Translations under genes and position numbers: made by a program
In this document: positions 58,368 to 64,000 of the stretch, piece by piece
Layout of the letters: every line of letters begins with the position of its first letter
Numbering within the stretch: position 1 is the stretch's first letter
Notes under the pieces: model-generated
What the model saw: only the letters and a program-made list of their open reading frames with translations
What the model was told of the DNA's origin: nothing
Database searches by the model: none
From: Streptomyces rapamycinicus NRRL 5491
GTDB taxonomy: Bacteria; Actinomycetota; Actinomycetes; Streptomycetales; Streptomycetaceae
Reading direction: 5' to 3'
Assembly: GCF_024298965.1 (NCBI RefSeq)
Contig: NZ_CP085193.1
Location: forward strand, 124,001-188,000
DNA: 64,000 nucleotides

Positions 58368-58952
58368 ATGCAGAATGCGTATTACAGCCCATTGGTGGTC
58401 CAGACGGCCGTCGACCTGGCCAACACCTTGAGGCCGATCAAGGGAGAGGACGCGCTCGAGACCGTGGAGCAGCTCCAGGACTTCCTTGACGACCATCCCG
58501 CGGCTGAGCCTCCGAGTTCGGCCGCGAACCAAGGGACCGGTCCGCGGCATCTCACCCGCGCCGACCTGGCGGAAGTCCGCGCGTTGCGCGAGACGGTGCG
58601 TGAGGTGCTCGAACGGGCGAACGCGGACGCGGACGAAGCTGCGGCTCTGATCAACGACGGTCTGCGTCGCAGCCGCGCCACCCCGGTACTGCGCCACGAG
58701 GACGACCGCTGGTGGACCGAGGTGACCTCCGACACCGACCGCTGCTCGGCGCACCTCGCCGCGACTACGCTCAGCGCACTGGCCTCCGTGATCGCCACGC
58801 TCGGTCCCGCTCGTCTCGGCGTATGTGCCGGGCCGACCTGCCGGGCCACTTTCGTGGACCTCTCGCGCAACGGCTCGAAGCAGTACTGCACCCGAACCTG
58901 CTCACACCGGGCCAGCGTCGCGGCCTACCGGAGCCGGCGCAGCCCGCGTTGA
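58368..58952 (+). CDS. CGNR zinc-finger regulator
   Basis: 194 residues. The N-terminal ABATE-type domain starts VVQTAVDLANTLRP, with LTRADLAEVRALRETVREVL. The C-terminal zinc finger is CAGPTCRATFVDLSRNGSKQYC followed by TCSHRASVAAYRSRR, given here in two parts: four cysteines, and R-N-G-S-K-Q in place of the classic S-R-x-G-x-R. Such proteins are probable stress- or drug-responsive regulators. ATG 58368 with GGAG upstream is chosen over a GTG at 58329 inside the MFS promoter. Divergent to the MFS pump. Confidence 0.88.
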   Translation: MQNAYYSPLVVQTAVDLANTLRPIKGEDALETVEQLQDFLDDHPAAEPPSSAANQGTGPRHLTRADLAEVRALRETVREVLERANADADEAAALINDGLRRSRATPVLRHEDDRWWTEVTSDTDRCSAHLAATTLSALASVIATLGPARLGVCAGPTCRATFVDLSRNGSKQYCTRTCSHRASVAAYRSRRSPR

Positions 58953-59003
58953 GCCCCGGCACCTGACGCTGCCAGGCCGGCACCGGGGTTTCGTCCGAAC
59001 CCG

Positions 59004-59174
59004 CCTTCGACGAACTCGTTCGGGCCTCCAGGGGCGTTCCTCGCGTCGCAACCTACATCGCCGCGAAAACCACAATGCAGGCCCGAGACCGCAAGATCTC
59101 CGTTCCGATCGTCCAGGACGCAGCGCGAGCCTGGTATCAGTCCGACAAGGCGCGTGCTCTCCGCGCGCATCCCG
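59004..59174 (+). pseudogene. AAA-type ATPase, C-terminal winged-helix fragment
   Basis: About 57 codons: FDELVRASRGVPRVATYIAA, then KISVPIVQDAARAWYQSDKA and RALRAHPE. The S-R-G-V-P-R-x-A segment (sensor-2/winged-helix region) and A-A-R-x-W-Y-x-x-D-K resemble the end of ORC/Cdc6-like ATPase proteins common in actinomycete accessory DNA. Both upstream ATPase motifs and the real C-terminus are missing. Confidence 0.45.
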
Positions 59175-59349
59175 AGCCGGACCGACTCTCGACCTCGACG
59201 TCCAGGCAACGGCGGATCTCAAGCAAGGTTGAGCCGAGCCATGGGGGGCTGGTGCCGGAAGCAGGCCCTGGGCACCCATGCAACACAGCAGGACTTGACA
59301 CGGAATCCGGGTGGCCCAAGCCTCGGGGCCGGGATGACGTGCACACCGT

Positions 59350-59380
59350 GGGCCGTGCGGGCAGCGGATGCCCGCACGGC
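59350..59380. terminator. 12-bp perfect hairpin
   Basis: GGCCGTGCGGGC (59350-59361) pairs with GCCCGCACGGCC (59369-59380) over the seven-base loop AGCGGAT. Terminator-like, with no flanking T-run. No intact gene ends next to it. Confidence 0.6.
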
Positions 59381-59599
59381 CGCAGCCCCTACGCAACGGC
59401 ATGGGAGCCTTGGGCCTAGGGGAGCTCAAGGCGGGCCTCGACCGGGATAGTGGTCGCTCGGGAAGCCGCCCTCCGGGCCCGGTACCGGTGGCCAACGGCG
59501 CCACGATGACCGTGGTCAAGGACGACGGCAAGGCTGGGCTCGATGTAGTTGGGCTTCCACATGAGCCCTGGGGCATCGGGCCGCTGGCCGCGTTCGGGC

Positions 59600-59629
59600 C
59601 GAGATGCGCGGATACTCCCGCGCATCTCG
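59600..59629. terminator. 12-bp perfect hairpin upstream of AraC-type gene
   Basis: CGAGATGCGCGG pairs with CCGCGCATCTCG across ATACTC. It lies 71 bases before the AraC-type start. It may end transcription from the left or shape the AraC leader. Confidence 0.6.
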
Positions 59630-59699
59630 CACGAGCTTTGGCCGTCCGCGCGACGTGACACACTGGCGGTGCAGGCGGCGGTGAACGGGGGCGATCCGG

Positions 59700-60419
59700 T
59701 TGGGTCTGGAGATCGAGAGTCGGCCGTCGGAGTTGCCGTACATCGAGAGGGTATGGCGCAGCCGCAGCATCGAGGTTGGCCGGATGACGTCGATCGCGGC
59801 GTCGCATTGGGAGCTTGTCTTCTGGGAGCACGACGGCCAGGTGCAGGCGGCTGTGCTGGGCCCAGAGCCCAGGGCCTCTCTGGCTCCCGTTCCCAAGGAC
59901 GCCACGTTCTTCGGGATCAGCTTCGCTCTCGGCACCTCGATGCCTCACGTGCCGATCAGCCGGCTTGTGGGTGACAGCGCGGAGATCCCCGACGTCACGC
60001 GGCGCTCCGTGTGGCTGAAGGGTTCCGCCTGGCACGTGCCCGATTACGACAATGCGGAGGCGTTCGTGCGGCGCATGGTGCGTGAGGGCATCGTGGACTG
60101 CGACCCGATCGTGCCCGCGGTGCTCGGCGGCGCGGCCCCCGATGTCTCCGAGCGGACCCTCCAGCGGCGTTTCGTCGCGGCGACGGGCCTCACCCGGGGT
60201 GCCATCCGGCAGATCCACCGTGCCCGCGAGGCGGCGGTTCTGATCCAGGAGGGGGTGCCGGCGCAGGATGTCGTGCACCAGCTGGGTTATTTCGACCAGC
60301 CGCACCTGGCGCGGTCCTTGACCCGGTTCATCGGCCGGGCCGCCACTCAGCTGAGTGCTCCAGACAGGGCGGAACCGCTGTCGCTTCTGTACAAGCCCTC
60401 CTCCCCTGTGCCCGCATAG
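59700..60419 (+). CDS. AraC family transcriptional regulator
   Basis: 239 residues. The C-terminal DNA-binding domain is VSERTLQRRFVAATGLTRGA near 160-179 (first helix-turn-helix after an unusual start) and AAVLIQEGVPAQDVVHQLGY followed by FDQPHLARSLTRFIG near 190-225, the second. The N-terminal 130 residues are a beta-rich sensor domain (ASHWELVFWEHDGQ). TTG 59700 is the only reasonable start. It precedes the DHFR-family gene by 95 bases in the same direction and may control it. Confidence 0.82.
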   Translation: MGLEIESRPSELPYIERVWRSRSIEVGRMTSIAASHWELVFWEHDGQVQAAVLGPEPRASLAPVPKDATFFGISFALGTSMPHVPISRLVGDSAEIPDVTRRSVWLKGSAWHVPDYDNAEAFVRRMVREGIVDCDPIVPAVLGGAAPDVSERTLQRRFVAATGLTRGAIRQIHRAREAAVLIQEGVPAQDVVHQLGYFDQPHLARSLTRFIGRAATQLSAPDRAEPLSLLYKPSSPVPA

Positions 60420-60514
60420 TCTTCCTGACGTAGCCCACGGGGTTGGCCCGCCCCGGCCGGAGCGCTGTTCGGCCGGGACCGGGCAGACGACCCCGAACTC
60501 ATCACGGAGGAATC

Positions 60515-61069
60515 ATGCGCAAGGTCGTTTCGGGACTGTTCGTCTCGCTCGATGGTGTCGCCCAGTCGCCGAACGAGTGGCAGTTCGCTTTCGACGAGGA
60601 GATGGGCGCGGCGCTGGGAAAGACGCTGGAGACTGCCGACACGATTCTGCTGGGCCGGGCGACTTTCACCGAGTGGGCCGGGTACTGGCCGACGGTGACC
60701 GACGGCGAGGACGCCGGCTTCGCCAAGTGGATCAATGACTCGCCCAAGTACGTCGTCTCCTCCACGCTGGACAGCGTGGAGGACTGGGCGAACAGCACGC
60801 TCATCAACGGCGATCTGGCGGCCGCGATCGAGAAGCTCAAGGCGGGCGAGGGGAAGGACATCACCGTCGCGGGCAGCCCCACGCTGGTGCGTTCGCTTCT
60901 GGAGCAGGACCTGCTGGACGAACTGGTACTGCTGATCCACCCGGTGGTGGCCGGCGAGGGCCGCAAGAAGCTGTTCGCCGACGACGCCAGCCTGAAGAAG
61001 CTGGAGCTGGTCAGCGCTCAGCCGACCAGCAGCGGAGTGATCATCGCAACCTACCGTCCGACGCGCTGA
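60515..61069 (+). CDS. dihydrofolate reductase/RibD C-domain family protein
   Basis: 184 residues. RKVVSGLFVSLDGVAQSPNE near 2-21 is the family opening. GRATFTEWAGYWPT near 49-62, YVVSSTLDSVEDWANSTLI near 85-103 (the sheet and loop of the NADPH site), ITVAGSPTLVRSLLEQDLLDEL and IHPVVAGEGRKKLF follow. These YyaP/RibD-C proteins are NAD(P)H-dependent reductases of unknown substrate, common in Streptomyces. GGAGGAATC precedes ATG 60515. Confidence 0.88.
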   Translation: MRKVVSGLFVSLDGVAQSPNEWQFAFDEEMGAALGKTLETADTILLGRATFTEWAGYWPTVTDGEDAGFAKWINDSPKYVVSSTLDSVEDWANSTLINGDLAAAIEKLKAGEGKDITVAGSPTLVRSLLEQDLLDELVLLIHPVVAGEGRKKLFADDASLKKLELVSAQPTSSGVIIATYRPTR

Positions 61070-61124
61070 GCACTGCTCGACGAGGCCTGGGTACAGGGAC
61101 GGGCAGGAGATCGAGCCACATCTC

Positions 61125-61372
61125 CATTCTGGCGCGCTTCCGACTCCCACCACGACGGCACCGGCCTTGGCCTGCCCATCGTCCGCCATCTGGTCCACGC
61201 CTCCGGCGACCAGATCACCCTCAACGCCGCCACGCCGAGCGGCGGTCTGGACGCCCAGGTCCCGCTACACCCCGCCGAGCAGGAACGTCGCTCCGGAGGC
61301 GCGACCGGACGCGCCGCTCACCGCGTCGGACGCCGAACACCGACACCCAGAAACGGTCCCCGGACGCCGGTA
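61125..61372 (+). pseudogene. sensor histidine kinase, C-terminal ATPase end
   Basis: Encodes FWRASDSHHDGTGLGLPIVR then HLVHASGDQITLNAATPSGG, the G2 box and last strands of a HATPase domain, with a frayed R/P-rich tail to a TGA. The F, G1, N and H boxes and all membrane segments are missing. Confidence 0.65.
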
Positions 61373-61513
61373 TGACCGCTGTTCCCCGCTACCAGCGGGC
61401 CGCTGGTCACGGCTGGCCGGGGCTCCTGGCGTGAGAACACCAAGATGCCCGCGAGGCTACTCTCCACACCCGATGCGGCGTCTGCGCGGAGTCAGAGGTG
61501 ACGCTCCCAGGAG

Positions 61514-61840
61514 TCACCAGTCGGTGAGGTCGATCAAACGGGAACAGTGCGGGTCGTCGATGTCGCCCGGCACGGTCCGTTCCACCTCCACGATCAGGGA
61601 GGGAAGTGCTGCGAGCAGGGCTGTCAGGGCATTGGACGGTCGTACGTCGGCGGCGACCACATTGGTGTCTTCCTCGTGGTCGACATACAGGCGCATCCGG
61701 TCGGGGCTTGGAGCAGCAGGCGCACGATGTCCGCCTGCTGCTCCGCGATGTCGTCGTACGTGAGAGTCCATGGGCGGGTGTCGTGGACCGCACCAGGCCG
61801 AAGGCATCCGGGAGCGATGAACTTTGCCCGCGATCGCAGT
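61514..61840 (-). pseudogene. conserved hypothetical protein with frameshift
   Basis: On the minus strand one frame gives AVHDTRPWTLTYDDIAEQQA and DIVRLLLQAP up to about 61710, and the next frame continues DRMRLYVDHEEDTNVVAADV, LTALLAALPSLIVEVERTVP and CSRLIDLTDW to a natural stop. The change of frame falls within a short G/C run, so either a one-base deletion or a sequencing error broke a protein of about 105 residues. No named family is known to me. It lies just before the divergent DoxX gene. Confidence 0.4.
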
Positions 61841-61894
61841 CATACAGGTGACCGCGCTTGCCGCGCACTGCCCACCGATACTCAAGGACCCATC

Positions 61895-62323
61895 ATGACC
61901 ACTGCCACCACCCACACCGCTCCAGCGCCGGGGGTCTCCCGCCGGACCGATGTCGCGTTGTGGGCCACCCAGATCGCCCTCGCTCTCTTCTTCGCTGTCG
62001 CCAGCGGCTTCCCGAAGCTGGCCGGGATAGCGGCTGCCGCCGAGTCATTTGACCGGATCGGCTACGGCGACTGGTTCATGTACCTGGTCGGCGGTCTGGA
62101 AGTGGCAGGCGCCATCGGCCTGCTGGTCCCACGCCTGGCCGGCCTCGCCGCCCTGGCCCTGACCGGACTCATGGCAGGCGCCGAGATCTTCCTGTGGGCC
62201 TACCTGGACACCACCTTCTGGTACACCCCGCTCATCCTCGCCGCGATCCTCGGCTGGATCGCCTACGGCCGCCGCCAGGCGACAGCCGCACTCTTCCGAC
62301 AGCTCCCGCACCGCGCCCGGTGA
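61895..62323 (+). CDS. DoxX family membrane protein
   Basis: 142 residues with four hydrophobic helices: VALWATQIALALFFAVASGF (with the F-x-x-S-G-x-x-K-L DoxX start), FMYLVGGLEVAGAIGLLVP, LAALALTGLMAGAEIFLWA and WYTPLILAAILGWIAYG. DoxX-like proteins are membrane redox or quinone-related partners with poorly known roles. AAGGA lies eight bases before ATG 61895. Stands alone. Confidence 0.85.
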   Translation: MTTATTHTAPAPGVSRRTDVALWATQIALALFFAVASGFPKLAGIAAAAESFDRIGYGDWFMYLVGGLEVAGAIGLLVPRLAGLAALALTGLMAGAEIFLWAYLDTTFWYTPLILAAILGWIAYGRRQATAALFRQLPHRAR

Positions 62324-62326
62324 GCA

Positions 62327-62515
62327 GAGTTGCGGGCCGAGGGACATGAGGTCTGCGACGAGGACGTCGCCCGGCTCTCGCCCCTCAAGCACCGCAATCT
62401 GAACGTGCTCGGCCGCTACAGCTTCACCGCCAGCATCCCGGACGTTGGCGCCCTGCGTCCGCTGCGCGACCCGGACGTGCCGGAGCTGGACGAGGTCGAG
62501 ACCGGCGTCGAGTGA
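62327..62515 (+). pseudogene. Tn3-family transposase, C-terminal fragment
   Basis: About 62 codons: ELRAEGHEVCDEDVARLSPL, then KHRNLNVLGRYSFTASIPDV and GALRPLRDP, the extreme C-terminus of Tn3-type transposases (D-x-x-x-x-R-L-S-P-L-x-x-x-H-I-N-x-x-G-R-Y-x-F). The DDE core is missing, as are the terminal repeats within view. A Tn3 element once ended here. Confidence 0.7.
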
Positions 62516-62768
62516 GCCAGGCCGTCAGCCGCCTGCGTTGCCTCGTGCAGCAGGGCAAGTTGGTGCTCGACGGCCTCGGTGAGCCGCTTCTCGTCGTCGG
62601 CGGCGAGGAGGTCGAGTAGGGCGCCCAGCGGCGGCGGCCGAACGCCTGGAGGCATTCGTACCACGCGGGATGCGGCCCGCGCTTGCGGGCCCCTCGTATC
62701 TTCAACCGCTGGTCAGTGTCGACCAGGGCCTGGCGGGCGAGGTCGACGCCGCTCAGCTCGGTGGTCAT
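62416..62768 (-). pseudogene. small hypothetical gene, frameshifted
   Basis: ATG 62768 overlaps the stop of the ORF at 62765 (ATGA). It reads TTELSGVDLARQALVDTDQR and RGPHPAWYECL, then near 62650 the plausible continuation shifts frame to GALLDLLAADDEKRLTEAVE and HQLALLHEATQAADGLAH. No family recognised; the S-G-V-D-L-A-R start recalls DUF721 proteins but goes no further. Its tail overlaps the Tn3 fragment on the other strand. Confidence 0.35.
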
Positions 62769-63070
62769 GCGATCACCGCCCCGGCCGTGTCGCCATCGAG
62801 CGGCCGGGCGGCGAGCTCGCGCGGCCGGTCCCTCCACCGCACGGCCTCGGCCGTCCCGGTCTCGGCGTGGGCCGCGGTCTGCTCGTGCAGCTGCTCCAGC
62901 CGCGTTGCCAGGAGGTACTCGGCGGTGCGTTCCCGGGCGGTGTCGGCGGCCTTCGCCGCGGCGGCCACCGTGTCCGCGCCATTCGGGTGCGCGCGGAACC
63001 AGCGGCGGTTCTGCTCGGTCGCGTACGCCCGCCGTGCCTGGGCTTCGGCTTCCTCGGTCCGGCCCAGCAT
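62765..63070 (-). CDS. hypothetical Ala/Arg-rich helical protein
   Basis: 101 residues from ATG 63070, almost all helix: RTEEAEAQARRAYATEQNRR, DTVAAAAKAADTARERTAEY, and LATRLEQLHEQTAAHAETGT. The frame is open farther upstream and reads PPAKQQAAPEYRRCALAM, so the true start may be earlier. It is coupled by ATGA to the next small ORF. The regular A/E/R spacing suggests a coiled coil. No family recognised. Confidence 0.4.
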   Translation of the reverse strand: MLGRTEEAEAQARRAYATEQNRRWFRAHPNGADTVAAAAKAADTARERTAEYLLATRLEQLHEQTAAHAETGTAEAVRWRDRPRELAARPLDGDTAGAVIA

Positions 63071-63189
63071 CGCCAGGGCGCACCGCCGGTACTCCGGTGC
63101 TGCCTGCTGCTTTGCCGGCGGGCTGACGCGCCTCGCGCCGCATCTGCTTGAATGCGGCCCAGCCTGCCGTCCGTCACCGGGAGACCCGT

Positions 63190-63579
63190 ATGCGTCGAAC
63201 GCTTGCTGTGAACGCTCTCGCCGTCGGACTGCTGCTCGCCGGGTGTTCCGAGGAGTCGGAGCCGATCAACGGAGAGTGGGTCGCGGACGGGCCACAACCA
63301 CCGGGGTTCGCCGACTTCGCGGACCGGGCCATGATCCGCGTCGACAAGGACGGCGAGGCCACACTCGGAACCTCGCCGATGAGGCTGTGCGGGGACGCGA
63401 AGGCGACGGCCAAGGACGAGAGCGACGGTGCCGAGTACCGCATCGCGTTCAGCTCCACGTGCGTCACGGTCAACGTTCCGGTGAGCCTGGATGTCGTGGT
63501 CGACGGGGACACCTTGGAGGCCACTCCCACGGGCCTACAGGGCGGGAAGCCCTTCCGCTTCCGGCGTGCCGATCACTGA
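63190..63579 (+). CDS. small secreted lipoprotein
   Basis: 129 residues. MRRTLAVNALAVGLLLAGCS is a lipoprotein signal: basic start, hydrophobic core and lipobox LLAGC with Cys19. After cleavage the lipid-anchored part is a compact beta-rich domain with two further cysteines (MRLCGDAK and FSSTCVTV) that could form a disulfide. ATG 63190 with GGGAG upstream is chosen over an earlier frame start. No known family; a copy-specific streptomycete lipoprotein. Confidence 0.7.
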   Translation: MRRTLAVNALAVGLLLAGCSEESEPINGEWVADGPQPPGFADFADRAMIRVDKDGEATLGTSPMRLCGDAKATAKDESDGAEYRIAFSSTCVTVNVPVSLDVVVDGDTLEATPTGLQGGKPFRFRRADH

Positions 63580-63637
63580 TCTTTTCGGGTTGCCTTCGGG
63601 TGGTGACGTTGGGTGATCCCTGCGGTATGCCGGAGCT

Positions 63638-64000
63638 ATGCGGTATGCGGATGGCGGAGGCCTGACGGCTGAGCGGCGGGCTGCGCGTGAAGGGATCCGT
63701 CTTGAGGCCGGGCATCGGTTCGCGCGAGGTGACAAAACGTCGGACATCGCCAAGGACCTGCGGGTGAGCGAGCGTTCGGTGGAGCAATGGCGCCGCAACT
63801 GGCGTGAGGGCGGCATGGAGGGTCTGAAGTCGAAGGGACCCGCGAAGCTGCCGAAGCTGTCGGATGAGCGGTTCGCTGTGCTGGAGGAGGAGCTGGCCAA
63901 AGGGCCGGCTGCGCATGGCTGGGAGGACCAGCGGTGGACGCTGGATCGCGTCCGGACGCTGATCGGCCGCCAGTTCCACGTCAGCTGCTCCATCGCGGGA
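63638..64000 (+). CDS. IS630-type transposase, N-terminal part (cut by window edge)
   Basis: 121 codons to the edge, starting MRYADGGGLTAERRAAREGI. The helix-turn-helix is IAKDLRVSERSVEQWRRNWR, followed by KGPAAHGWEDQRWTLDRVRTL, the second DNA-binding segment. It is clearly homologous to the IS630 transposase at 19797-20869 (same MRY-x-D-G-G-G-L-T-A-E start) but is a different element. The catalytic DDE domain, and whether this gene also needs a frameshift, lie outside the window. Confidence 0.85.
   Translation, partial: MRYADGGGLTAERRAAREGIRLEAGHRFARGDKTSDIAKDLRVSERSVEQWRRNWREGGMEGLKSKGPAKLPKLSDERFAVLEEELAKGPAAHGWEDQRWTLDRVRTLIGRQFHVSCSIAG

Larger units (their letters stand above)
59175..59699. 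other. 525-base non-coding stretch with two strong hairpins
   Basis: No convincing coding frame. It contains a 12-bp hairpin at 59350-59380 and another at 59600-59629, listed separately. An AraC-type regulator follows. Confidence 0.5.

Overview
This window is very GC-rich actinobacterial DNA, most likely from a Streptomyces or close relative. The evidence is the G/C-saturated third codon positions, frequent GTG and TTG starts, many ATGA start/stop overlaps, and families typical of streptomycete accessory regions (MHS and AAHS transporters, PaaX and TetR regulators, a CGNR zinc finger, a BrkB-type membrane protein, DUF6262). No rRNA, tRNA, CRISPR array or replication origin was recognised. Insertion sequences and gene fragments are so dense that it looks like a chromosome arm or a large plasmid. 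That placement is an inference.

Positions 1-16815 hold an intact-looking catabolic island. On the minus strand lie two acyl-CoA dehydrogenases, an MHS transporter, a luciferase-like monooxygenase, a DUF4387/AtuA (DUF1446) pair, a shortened acyl-CoA ligase, a zinc alcohol dehydrogenase, an AAHS aromatic-acid-type transporter, two short-chain dehydrogenases, a small cupin and a Baeyer-Villiger-type flavin monooxygenase. Divergent from these are an aldehyde dehydrogenase, an HSL-type esterase and a second alcohol dehydrogenase. The set fits alcohol to ketone to lactone/ester to acid to acyl-CoA, as in degradation of a cyclic ketone or terpenoid. The octamer ATGTTTCG lies close to the start of four of its transcription units, so the island looks like one regulon.

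Positions 16900-31050 are mobile-element territory. The central object is a 7.8 kb composite transposon (18038-25848). It is bounded by two nearly identical inverted ISAs1-family copies and flanked by a 10-bp direct repeat. It carries an IS630-type element, broken IS110 and IS481 pieces, a GH15 fragment, a TerC-family gene, a small zinc-ribbon ORF and the 3' end of an amidinotransferase gene. It splits one hypothetical gene, whose last codons lie 7.8 kb away, and the reading frame is restored exactly when the insertion is removed. Further right are a DedA protein, a BrkB/YihY protein, a DUF6262/integrase remnant and a decapitated amine oxidase.

Positions 31061-41400 hold a second catabolic cluster, with PaaX, FAH-family, RidA, cupin, thioesterase, CoA ligase, a fused flavin hydroxylase/old-yellow-enzyme, a hotdog thioesterase and an amine-oxidase-type flavoprotein. 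This is the signature of CoA-thioester-dependent anthranilate (2-aminobenzoyl-CoA) or salicylate (salicylyl-CoA) degradation. A truncated tryptophan 2,3-dioxygenase start next to it favours anthranilate from tryptophan.

Positions 41600-64000 alternate intact modules with fragments. The intact modules are TetR/VC0807-like/agmatine deiminase; SDR, ligase and thiolase; a TetR-SDR pair with palindromic operators; epoxide hydrolase; MFS with a CGNR regulator; AraC with a DHFR-family protein; DoxX; and a lipoprotein. The fragments come from ISL3, an integrase, a carboxylase, a glutamate synthase-like gene, a histidine kinase, an AAA-type ATPase, a Tn3 transposase and, at the right edge, an IS630 transposase. 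Several genes show in-frame internal deletions or missing starts. This part of the genome has been heavily rearranged.
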